Below, in pieces: positions 54,076-62,235 of a DNA stretch of 64,000 nt; position 1 is the first letter of the stretch, and each line of letters opens with the position of its first letter. The notes under the pieces are model-generated. The model saw only the letters and a list, made by a program, of their open reading frames with translations. It ran no database searches and was not told the DNA's origin. Both the position numbers and the translations under genes were made by a program. This DNA comes from Microbacterium sp. RU1D (GTDB taxonomy: Bacteria; Actinomycetota; Actinomycetes; Actinomycetales; Microbacteriaceae), in NCBI RefSeq assembly GCF_900156435.1, contig NZ_FTPQ01000001.1, positions 1,612,001 through 1,676,000 of the forward strand, read 5' to 3'.

Positions 54076-55401
54076 GTGACCGACGACGAACGCACGTCTC
54101 CGGCCTCGCGCCCGCAGACGGATGCCGCCGCATCCGGCGACGCGAGCGCGGCGGCCGTTTCACGGCGCGAGCTCATCGGCCTCGCCATCGGGGCGAGCGC
54201 GACGAGCCTCGTCGTCGGCGCGGGCGCGGGTGTTACCGGCGGCGCCGCCTACGGCCAGGAACAGGCTCGACGGGTGACGGATGCCGTGGCCCCGGCCGCC
54301 GGCATCCACCAGCCCGGGATCACGACCCCCGTGCAGGACCACCTGCACTTCGCGTCGTACGACATGATGGCCCGCACGACCCGCGACGACCTCGCCGAGC
54401 TGCTCGCGGACTGGACGTACGCGGCGACCCGCATGATGCGGGGCCTGGACGTCAGCGCCTCGGGTGCGGTCGGCGGGTCGCCCGAGGCGCCGCCCGACGA
54501 CACGGGCGAGGCGCTCGGTCTGCCCGCGAGCAACCTGACCATCACGTTCGGGTTCGGGCCGTCGCTGTTCGACCAGCGCTTCGGTCTCGAGGGACCGAAG
54601 CCCGCGGGGCTCGAGCGGCTCCCGGCATTCCTCGGCGACGACCTCGATCCGCTGCGCTCCGACGGCGACCTATGCATCCAGGCGTGCGCCGACGACCCGC
54701 AGGTCGCCGTGCACGCGATCCGCAACCTCAGCCGCATCGCGTTCGGCCGCGCGACCATCCGATGGTCGCAGCTCGGGTTCGGGCGCACGTCCAAGACCAC
54801 CGCGTCGCAGGCCACGCCTCGCAACCTCTTCGGCTACAAGGACGGCACGGCCAACATCCTCGCCGACGACACCGCCGCCCTCGACGAGAACGTCTGGGTG
54901 TCGGTATCCGAGGGACCGGCGTGGCTCGCGGGCGGGTCGTACCTCGTCGCGCGGCGCATCGCGATGCTCATCGAGACGTGGGACCGCACGCGCCTGGCCG
55001 AGCAGGACCGGGTCGTGGGCCGAGACAAGGCGAACGGCGCGCCGCTCTCGGGCGGCGACGAGTTCGCTGCCCCCGACTTCGCGGCGGTCGGGGCGGGGGG
55101 CGCCCCCGCGATCGACCCGCGCAGTCACGTGCGCCTCGCGCACCCCGATATGAACGGCGGTATCCGGCTGCTCCGCCGCGGATACAACTTCGTCGACGGC
55201 ACCACCGACCTCGGGCGGCTGAACGCCGGGCTGTTCTTCCTGTCGTTCCAGAAGAGCCCCGACCGCTACATCACGGTGCAGAAGGCTCTGGCGACGGATG
55301 CCATGGGCGAATACCTGCGCCACGTCGGCTCGGGCCTGTGGGCGGTGCCGCCCGCCGCGCCCGCCGGGACCTCGATCGGGGCGGGGCTGCTCGGGGCGTG
55401 A
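54076..55401 (+). CDS. efeB: EfeB deferrochelatase/DyP-type peroxidase, Tat-exported
   Basis: EfeB is a heme peroxidase of the DyP family exported by the Tat pathway. It is proposed to oxidise Fe(II) or to release iron from heme. The Tat signal has SRRELIGLAIG near residue 30 and a hydrophobic stretch ending before AYGQEQA. The DyP GxxDG motif is GYKDGTAN near 255. The proximal heme His is in SHVRLAHP near 355. GTG 54076 has ggag five bases upstream. A GTG at 54070 overlapping the efeO stop is an alternative. The 441-residue length is normal. Confidence 0.94.
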   Translation: MTDDERTSPASRPQTDAAASGDASAAAVSRRELIGLAIGASATSLVVGAGAGVTGGAAYGQEQARRVTDAVAPAAGIHQPGITTPVQDHLHFASYDMMARTTRDDLAELLADWTYAATRMMRGLDVSASGAVGGSPEAPPDDTGEALGLPASNLTITFGFGPSLFDQRFGLEGPKPAGLERLPAFLGDDLDPLRSDGDLCIQACADDPQVAVHAIRNLSRIAFGRATIRWSQLGFGRTSKTTASQATPRNLFGYKDGTANILADDTAALDENVWVSVSEGPAWLAGGSYLVARRIAMLIETWDRTRLAEQDRVVGRDKANGAPLSGGDEFAAPDFAAVGAGGAPAIDPRSHVRLAHPDMNGGIRLLRRGYNFVDGTTDLGRLNAGLFFLSFQKSPDRYITVQKALATDAMGEYLRHVGSGLWAVPPAAPAGTSIGAGLLGA

Positions 55402-55424
55402 GGCGAGCGCCCGCCGCAGGGTAC

Positions 55425-55536
55425 GGTCCCTTCGACGGGCTCAGGGACCTGGCCCGCCGCGGGGTCCGGTTCCTTCGACGAGCTCGGGGACCTGGCCCGT
55501 CACGGGGTCCGGTCCCTTCGACAGGCTCAGGGACTT
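55425..55536. repeat. Three 43-bp tandem repeats after efeB
   Basis: Copies begin at 55425, 55468 and 55511, exactly 43 bases apart. Each carries CCTTCGAC(G/A)(G/A)GCTC(A/G)GGGA, and the first and third can fold with GGTCCCT/AGGGACC-type arms. The core is the same as in the REP-like elements near 2958 and 6155. The repeat fills the convergent end between efeB and the acyltransferase. Confidence 0.8.
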
Positions 55537-55569
55537 TGCCGGGCCGGTCCGCGGGGGTGCGGCCCGAGG

Positions 55570-56664
55570 TCAAGAATCCTGCCGTGCGCTCCCGGACGCC
55601 GCGGCCGCGCGACCGGCCCCGAGCGCGCGCTCGCGGAACAGCCATGGCATCCGGGGCTCCACGAGGGGGCGGGCGAGGCGACGCACCGGGCGACTCGACA
55701 GCGCCACCGCGATGACGACGCTCGCCGCCACGACGGGGATCCACAGCCACATCGGCTCGAGGCCGCGCAGCACTCCGGACTGGCGGAACGGGTAGAGCAC
55801 GAACGTGTGCAGCAGATAGACGTACATCGTGTACCGGCCGAGGTGGGTCCAGCGGGTCTGGCGGCGGGGGACCAGCAGGAGGAAGGCCGCCATCAGCACG
55901 AGGGCGAGCGCGATGATCGCGAGTCGCACCCCTCCCGCCCACCACTGCGGGGCGTCGAGGTCGACGTAGGCGTCGACGAAGAAGAACCACGTTCCGAGGC
56001 GCACCTCGCGCCAGGTGTCCACGAAGACGAACGCGAGCACGCCGGCCGTCGCGAGGACCGCTGCGGCGGCGATGCGCAGCCACGCGGGCCGGGCGTCGAG
56101 CAGTCCGGCGCGCGCGACGGCGTCGTGCTCGCGCAGCCACCACCCGAGGGTGAAGAACGGCAGCAACCCGAGGAACCGCGACACCGAGAACGTCGAGTCG
56201 ATGCTGGGCAGGTAGCCGGCGACGATCGAGATCGCGAGGGCCCAAACGACGGGCCCGCGCAGCAGTGCGAGGTACGGGAGGACGAGCCGGAAGAGTGCGA
56301 GGGCGAGCAGGAACCACAGGGTCCACGACGGTTGCGCGGGGTCGAGATTGGTCCTGCCGGTCACGAGGAACTGCGTGATCGTCCACAGCGTCTCGAAGAT
56401 CAGGTACGGGGCGATCAGGTCGGTGAACAGCCGCGCCATGCGCCGCCGCGTCGGCTCGGCCGACGAGGAGAAGTAGCCGGCCACCAGCGCGAACAACGGC
56501 ATGTGGAACGCGTAGACGAGCAGGTACAGCGCCTCCGCGGCATCCGAGTCGTAGGTCAGGCGTTGGATCGCGTGGCCCAGCACGACCAGCACGATGGCGG
56601 CGAAGCGCGCGTTGTCCCAGAACGGCACCCGTGTCGGGGCTTCGGGGGGTGTGGCATCCGTCAT
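55570..56664 (-). CDS. Acyltransferase 3 family membrane protein
   Basis: This 364-residue protein has about ten helices and the acyltransferase 3 pattern. The N-terminal RVPFWDNARFAAIVLVVLGHA carries the conserved R/H region, and FHMPLFALVAGYF follows near residue 55. It is closest to the fucose 4-O-acetylase (YpiA-like) subgroup. Such proteins O-acetylate cell-surface sugars, and the acceptor here is unknown. The ATG at 56664 is chosen because it leads directly into the domain, while the open frame upstream shows none. Confidence 0.85.
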   Translation of the reverse strand: MTDATPPEAPTRVPFWDNARFAAIVLVVLGHAIQRLTYDSDAAEALYLLVYAFHMPLFALVAGYFSSSAEPTRRRMARLFTDLIAPYLIFETLWTITQFLVTGRTNLDPAQPSWTLWFLLALALFRLVLPYLALLRGPVVWALAISIVAGYLPSIDSTFSVSRFLGLLPFFTLGWWLREHDAVARAGLLDARPAWLRIAAAAVLATAGVLAFVFVDTWREVRLGTWFFFVDAYVDLDAPQWWAGGVRLAIIALALVLMAAFLLLVPRRQTRWTHLGRYTMYVYLLHTFVLYPFRQSGVLRGLEPMWLWIPVVAASVVIAVALSSRPVRRLARPLVEPRMPWLFRERALGAGRAAAASGSARQDS

Positions 56665-56766
56665 CCCGGGCGACGATATCGGCGCGGCGCCGCGCGGTCC
56701 ACGGGGGTGGATCCTGGATGCCGATGGGGTACGGCGGAATAAAGTCCGGCGACCTGCGTTCCACCA

Positions 56767-56786
56767 TGTATATTCAGATGCATACA
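56767..56786. promoter_or_regulatory. Palindromic operator before the flavin oxidoreductase operon
   Basis: TGTAT and ATACA frame ten bases, 17 bases before the gene start. AT-rich sites of this kind are often bound by MarR-type regulators. No regulator gene is adjacent. Confidence 0.5.
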
Positions 56787-56802
56787 AAACAGGAGGCGCA
56801 TC

Positions 56803-58035
56803 ATGGGTGAGACGAACAACTGGCCGGGCATGCAGTTCGGTGTCATGACGGTGAGCGACATCACCCAGGACCCCACCACCGGCACGACCCCGAGCGAAGC
56901 CCAGCGCATCAAGGACACGCTCACGATCGCCAAGCACACCGAAGAGGTGGGTCTCGACGTCTTCGCCCTCGGTGAGCACCACAACCCGCCGTTCTGGTCG
57001 TCGTCGCCGACCACGACGCTTGCGTACATCGCCGCCCAGACCGAGCGCCTCATCCTCACGACGTCCACGACCCTCATCACCACGAACGACCCGGTGAAGA
57101 TCGCCGAGGACTTCGCGATGCTGCAGCACGTGTCGGGCGGCCGCGCCGACCTCATGCTCGGTCGCGGCAACACCGGTCCGGTCTATCCCTGGTTCGGTAA
57201 GGACATCCGTCAGGGACTGCCGCTGACCATCGAGAACTACGACCTGCTGCACAAGCTGTGGCGCGAGGACGTCGTCGACTGGGAGGGGAAGTTCCGTACC
57301 CCGCTGCAGGGCTTCACCTCGACTCCGCGTCCGCTGGACGGCGTGCCCCCGTTCGTCTGGCACGGCTCGATCCGCACGCCCGAGATCGCCGAGCAGGCCG
57401 CGTACTACGGCAACGGCTTCTTCGCGAACAACATCTTCTGGCCGAAGGAGCACTACCAGCGCCTCATCACGCTGTACCGCGAGCGGTTCGCCCACTACGG
57501 CCACGGCACGCCCCAGCAGGCGATCGTCGGCCTCGGCGGGCAGGTGTTCATGCGCGCCAACTCGCAGGATGCCGTGCGCGAGTTCCGCCCGTACTTCGAC
57601 AACGCCCCCGTCTACGGCCACGGCCCGAGCCTGGAGGACTTCAGCGAGATGACCCCGCTGACCGTCGGCTCGCCGCAGCAGATCATCGACCGCTACGCCG
57701 CGATGCGCGAGACGTTCGGCGACTACCAGCGCCAGCTGTTCCTCATCGACCACGCGGGCCTGCCCACCAAGACCGTGCTGGAGCAGCTCGACATCCTCGG
57801 CGGTGAGGTCGTGCCGGTTCTGCGCAAGGAGCTGCAAAGGAACCGCCCCGCCGAGGTGCCCGACGCGCCGACGCACGCGAACCAGGTCGAGAAGATCTAC
57901 GCCGGTGCGGCCCCGCGCCAGGCCGTGCCCGGGGCGAACCGCGGCGACAACATGGTCTCGGGCAGCCCGTACCAGGATGCCGCTCCCCGGGCGGGTAGCG
58001 CCTTCGGTGCCGCGGCGACGAAGGTGGGTGCCTGA
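56803..58035 (+). CDS. LLM class flavin-dependent oxidoreductase (CE1758 family)
   Basis: This 410-residue protein has the bacterial luciferase-like TIM barrel. FGVMTVSDITQDPTTGTTPSE opens it, VFALGEHHNPPFWSSSP near residue 50 is the family block, and GRADLMLGRGNTGPVYPWFG near 115 is the flavin-binding region. The long C-terminal part beyond about 345 is characteristic of the CE1758 group. It should use reduced FMN supplied by a reductase, and the next gene is one. The substrate is unknown. AGGAGG lies before the ATG. Confidence 0.9.
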   Translation: MGETNNWPGMQFGVMTVSDITQDPTTGTTPSEAQRIKDTLTIAKHTEEVGLDVFALGEHHNPPFWSSSPTTTLAYIAAQTERLILTTSTTLITTNDPVKIAEDFAMLQHVSGGRADLMLGRGNTGPVYPWFGKDIRQGLPLTIENYDLLHKLWREDVVDWEGKFRTPLQGFTSTPRPLDGVPPFVWHGSIRTPEIAEQAAYYGNGFFANNIFWPKEHYQRLITLYRERFAHYGHGTPQQAIVGLGGQVFMRANSQDAVREFRPYFDNAPVYGHGPSLEDFSEMTPLTVGSPQQIIDRYAAMRETFGDYQRQLFLIDHAGLPTKTVLEQLDILGGEVVPVLRKELQRNRPAEVPDAPTHANQVEKIYAGAAPRQAVPGANRGDNMVSGSPYQDAAPRAGSAFGAAATKVGA

Positions 58036-58036
58036 G

Positions 58037-58681
58037 ATGGCCGCCCGTCGGATCGCCGTCGTCACCGCGGGACTGTCGACGCCCTCGTCGACGCGCATGC
58101 TCGGTGATCGCCTCGCGCACGCCGCGCTCGCCGAACTGCGCGAGCGCGGCATCGACGCCACCAGTGACGTGTTCGAGCTGCGCGACTACGCGCACGACCT
58201 CACCGACAACCTGCTCACGGGCTTCGCCCCGCCGGCGCTCGAGCAGATGATCAACACGGTCGTCTCGGCCGACGGCATCATCGCCGTCACGCCGATCTTC
58301 TCCACCAGCTACTCCGGTCTGTTCAAGTCGTTCATCGACGTGCTCGACCCGCAGGCGCTGACCGGTACGCCCGTGCTCCTCGGAGCGAACGCCGGCACCG
58401 CTCGGCACTCCCTCGCGATCGACTACGCGATCCGTCCGCTGTTCACCTACCTGCACGCCGCTCCGGTGCCGACCGGGGTTTTCGCGGCATCCAGTGACTG
58501 GGGTGCCAACGCCGACGAGGTCGCCCCGCTCGGCTCCCGCGTCGACCGCGGCGCACGCGAGTTCGCCGATGCGATCGCTGCGCGCGAGCCCGTGCGCGAC
58601 GCCGACCCGTTCGACCCGTCGTCGTACCTCGGCGAGGGTCGCTCGTTCGGACACCTCCTCGGCGGCCTGTCGGGGGAGTGA
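58037..58681 (+). CDS. NAD(P)H-dependent FMN reductase (CE1759 family)
   Basis: This 214-residue flavodoxin-like reductase begins RRIAVVTAGLSTPSSTRMLGD, the phosphate-binding loop of the family. VVSADGIIAVTPIFSTSYSGLFKSFID near residue 85 contacts the flavin. The ATG is two bases after the stop of the luciferase-like gene, so the two form an operon. The simplest model is that it provides reduced FMN to that monooxygenase. The pairing is the same as CE1758-CE1759 in Corynebacterium. A terminator follows. Confidence 0.9.
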   Translation: MAARRIAVVTAGLSTPSSTRMLGDRLAHAALAELRERGIDATSDVFELRDYAHDLTDNLLTGFAPPALEQMINTVVSADGIIAVTPIFSTSYSGLFKSFIDVLDPQALTGTPVLLGANAGTARHSLAIDYAIRPLFTYLHAAPVPTGVFAASSDWGANADEVAPLGSRVDRGAREFADAIAAREPVRDADPFDPSSYLGEGRSFGHLLGGLSGE

Positions 58682-58692
58682 CCCCTTTCTCC

Positions 58693-58721
58693 GCCCCGTC
58701 GCCCCGTGTGGGCGGCGGGGC
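58693..58721 (+). terminator. Terminator after the flavin oxidoreductase operon
   Basis: GCCCCGTCGCCC pairs with GGGCGGCGGGGC with one G-T wobble and a 5-nt loop. Confidence 0.7.
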
Positions 58722-58874
58722 CTCGTCGTCGGTGCGGGCCTGGCGCAGACACGGTGATCCGCGCACCCTCAGCCGTGGGGTGGGCGGGTCTGGCTGAAGA
58801 CGTGCAGATCGCGGAGGGCGCGCGAGCGCACATGAACGCTGCGCCTAGGGTGGGGGCGAGCAGAAGGAGTCGGA

Positions 58875-59477
58875 ATGGATGCCGCGCAGTGGGACGAGCG
58901 ATACCGCGCCTCGGCCGGGGGAGTGTGGGCCACGCAGCCACCCGCCGTCGTGCGGGAGATCATCGCGCCGCTGCCGTCGGGGAGCGCCATCGACGTCGCC
59001 ACCGGCGACGGCCGCACCGCGCTGTGGCTCGCCGAACGGGGATGGACCTGCACCGGTCTCGACTTCTCGAGCGCGGGTCTCGCACTCGCCGCGGCTCGAC
59101 CTCGGGGTGACGCGGTCCGCTGGGTCGAGGGTGACGTGCACGAGTGGGAGCCCGACGCGCCCGTCGACCTCGTCGTCTCCTGCTACCTGCACCTGCCCGA
59201 TAGTGCGGCAGCCGTGGCTCGGATCGCGCAGTGGGTGGCGCCCGGAGGCACGCTCGTCGTCGTCGGCCACGATGTCGAGAACATCGCCGCGGGAGGTCAC
59301 GGGCCGGCCGATCCCGCCATCCTCTACACGCCTGAGCTGCTGCGCGGTGCGCTCGACGAGCGGTTCCGCATCGAGCGCTGCGAACGCGTCGTGCGTACCA
59401 GCGCGGATGCCGAGCTGCGAGAGGGACACCCCGCCGCGGCGGTGGATACGCTGCTGCACGCGGTGCGCGTGCGCTGA
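58875..59477 (+). CDS. Class I SAM-dependent methyltransferase
   Basis: This 200-residue protein has the Rossmann methyltransferase fold. Motif I is SAIDVATGDGRTALWLAERG near residues 37-56, the acidic residue after strand 2 is in GLDFSSAGL, and the post-motif region has DLVVSCYLHLP near 98. WDERYRASAGGVW at the start resembles the thiopurine/tellurite (TehB-like) group. The substrate is unknown. TAGGGT at 58850-58855 may be the -10, and agaaggag precedes the ATG. The stop codon lies inside the first unit of a tandem repeat. Confidence 0.85.
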   Translation: MDAAQWDERYRASAGGVWATQPPAVVREIIAPLPSGSAIDVATGDGRTALWLAERGWTCTGLDFSSAGLALAAARPRGDAVRWVEGDVHEWEPDAPVDLVVSCYLHLPDSAAAVARIAQWVAPGGTLVVVGHDVENIAAGGHGPADPAILYTPELLRGALDERFRIERCERVVRTSADAELREGHPAAAVDTLLHAVRVR

Positions 59478-59619
59478 CGCGCGCCTGTCCGTCGCGCGCG
59501 TGCGCTGACCCGCGCCTGCCCGTCGCGTGCGTGCGCTGAGCCGGGCCGCGCCCGGCTGCACGACCGGCGAGTGCGGTGAGACGGGCCCCGCCCTCGTGCT
59601 CCACCGGCGCGTGCGGTAA
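59469..59619. repeat. Degenerate tandem repeat beginning at the methyltransferase stop codon
   Basis: GTGCGCTGA occurs at 59469, 59500 and 59531 (31-base period), then GTGCGGTGA at 59571 and GTGCGGTAA at 59611 (40-base period). Between them GC-rich blocks such as CGCGCCTGCCCGTCGCG and ACGGGCC(C/G)CGCCCTCG also repeat. The first unit includes the end of the gene. The rest up to 59733 has no coding signal. Confidence 0.75.
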
Positions 59620-59733
59620 GACGGGCCGCGCCCTCGGGCTCGGTCGGCACGTGTGCCGACCGGGGCCCTGCTGCAGGTCCGGCGCACCGACGGACGGACG
59701 GCCTCACTGCACGACGGCGCACGGCTCCGGACC

Positions 59734-60516
59734 TCACAGCACGATGTCGTCCGCATCTCGGAGTTCGCGCGCGATGACCGGGCGGAGCCCGCGCCGGACG
59801 AACGTGTCGGCCCCGGCGAGCGGACCGACGTCGATGCCCGCCTCGGCGGCGATGTCGGCCACCGGCACCTGGAACGTGCGGAACGCCCCCAGCGGCGGCA
59901 CGGCGAGCCCCTGGCGGGTGTCGACCAGGTCGCTCTGATCGAGCACGAAGCCGGCGGCCGCCAGCGCGTCACCCTCGCGCCACGCCGCGATCTTCCAGAA
60001 GCGCAGCGGCACGCGGATGCCTCGATAGGGCGGATCGCCGCCGGCGAGCACCGGTGCGGTGAACACCGCGAGGCGTCGATCGGTGGTCTCGGCGTACGCC
60101 AGCACGTGGTCTTCGAGCCCCAACCAGAGCTCCTTCGACTGGTTGAAGCCCGCCGCCTGCGGCGCGGCGTTCGTGTAGAAGAACGTCGCCTCGGTGGCAT
60201 CCTGCGCCTGGGTAGCCGTGCCCCAGCCCGGGTCTCGACGCCGCACGAGGTGTCCGCGATCGAGGTCGTTGCGGCTGTAGACCTCGGGGCCGGCCTGCGC
60301 CTCGGCGTCGACCCGGGGGTCGAGCCGCCAGTCGCCGGTGCGCGGGAGGTCGCGCAGCGTCGCGCCGTCGATCACCACGCCGGTGACCGCCGCGAACCGA
60401 CGCTCCTCGTCGAGCAGCACCGAGAAGCGCGGGTAGTCGAGCCGCGTGGTGGGCCGCGCGGACGAGGGGAGGGGCAGGGGGATGCCGAGGAAGTCCGGGT
60501 CGTAGCCGTCGGTCAT
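59734..60516 (-). CDS. DNA/RNA non-specific endonuclease (NUC family)
   Basis: This 260-residue protein has the beta-beta-alpha-metal nuclease fold of the Serratia nuclease and EndoG family. The signature DRGHLVRRRD near residue 82 has the catalytic His. NAAPQAAGFNQSKELWLGLED near 115 supplies the metal-binding Asn and following Glu. FTAPVL and AVPPLGAFRTFQVPV match the C-terminal part. There is no clear signal peptide, unlike secreted nucleases of this class, so it may be intracellular. No inhibitor gene is recognised beside it. Confidence 0.88.
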   Translation of the reverse strand: MTDGYDPDFLGIPLPLPSSARPTTRLDYPRFSVLLDEERRFAAVTGVVIDGATLRDLPRTGDWRLDPRVDAEAQAGPEVYSRNDLDRGHLVRRRDPGWGTATQAQDATEATFFYTNAAPQAAGFNQSKELWLGLEDHVLAYAETTDRRLAVFTAPVLAGGDPPYRGIRVPLRFWKIAAWREGDALAAAGFVLDQSDLVDTRQGLAVPPLGAFRTFQVPVADIAAEAGIDVGPLAGADTFVRRGLRPVIARELRDADDIVL

Positions 60517-60562
60517 GCCCCCATCGTGCCCGGGACCTCCGACATCGCGACAGACTGGGACG

Positions 60563-61324
<762 letters not shown>

Positions 61325-61490
61325 GGCGGTCGAGTCCCGGCATCCCTCGCCCGTCGCCCGCGGACTCCTCGCAAAGGCCCGCGTGAGGGGGTGATCCGCG
61401 AGCTACCGCGCCGCCCCCACACACCGCGTCAGGCGCGTCGGCCCGAAACTGCCGCGCCATGCGAGGCCGCCGAGGTCCGCCGAGCCGGGA

Positions 61491-62102
61491 TCAGCCCTGC
61501 GTCGTCGCCCGCCGTTTCGCCCGGCGGGCGAGGACCAGGTCGATGCCGACGCCGATGCCCACCGCCACGAGGACCGACACGATCACCGCGACGACCGGAC
61601 CGCCCGGCACGACCGCGGCCACCACCGCGCCGATGACCGCTTGGTACGCCGCCCAGGCCAGAGCTGCCACGGCGGCGACGCCGAGATATCGCGCCGGGTT
61701 CACGCGCGACGCCCCGGCGGCGAGGTTCACCGCGAGCCGGGCGAACGGCACGAAGCGGGCGGTGAACAGCACGACCGCGGCGTTGCGCTCGAGGCGCCGG
61801 CGCGCCCATCCCAGCGCGCCCGCCACGCGGGGACCGCGCATCCAGGCCCACCGTTCGACGCCCACCGCGCGTCCCACCAGATAACAGCACAGGTCGCCCG
61901 CGAAGGCCGCCGCGCCCGCGACGACCACCACCCCGAGCAGCGAGGGCGTGCCGTGCGCGACGGCCAGGGCGCCGAACGCGGTCACGGCCGCTTCACCCGG
62001 CACCACGACGAGGAACGCGTCGGCGAACACGAGCACCGCCATCGACACCAGCGCCCAGGGGCTCGCCGCGACCATCTGCAGCAACGCGTCGACACCGTCC
62101 AT
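61491..62102 (-). CDS. DedA family membrane protein
   Basis: This 203-residue protein has four or five helices and the DedA (VTT) domain. VPGEAAVTAFGALA near residue 34 and AFAGDLCCYLVGRAVG near 63 form the first half. FTARFVPFARLAVNLAAGASRVNPARYL near 113 has the conserved F/Y-x-R-F-x-P-x-x-R motif. DedA proteins take part in lipid scrambling and membrane homeostasis. The ATG at 62102 begins directly before the first helix. The preceding 61325-61490 shows nothing definite. Confidence 0.88.
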   Translation of the reverse strand: MDGVDALLQMVAASPWALVSMAVLVFADAFLVVVPGEAAVTAFGALAVAHGTPSLLGVVVVAGAAAFAGDLCCYLVGRAVGVERWAWMRGPRVAGALGWARRRLERNAAVVLFTARFVPFARLAVNLAAGASRVNPARYLGVAAVAALAWAAYQAVIGAVVAAVVPGGPVVAVIVSVLVAVGIGVGIDLVLARRAKRRATTQG

Positions 62103-62235
62103 CCCGACACTCTCCGCCGCCGATCGAGACGCCCCGCCCACGCGGCGGTGACGCCGCGCGGAGCATCCGGTGAACATCGCGAACGTCGGCCCTCCGCGTG
62201 CCCCACGGCGTCCGCCGAGGTCGCACCCTGGTCTC

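Noticed and set aside
55425..55536. A CRISPR array, because of regular 43-bp spacing
   Set aside because: There are only three units with almost no unique spacer, no cas genes, and the core recurs elsewhere as a REP-like element.
59734..60516. A toxin-immunity pair with the NUC nuclease as toxin
   Set aside because: No small inhibitor gene adjoins it. The divergent neighbour is a fructosamine kinase and the other side is repeats.
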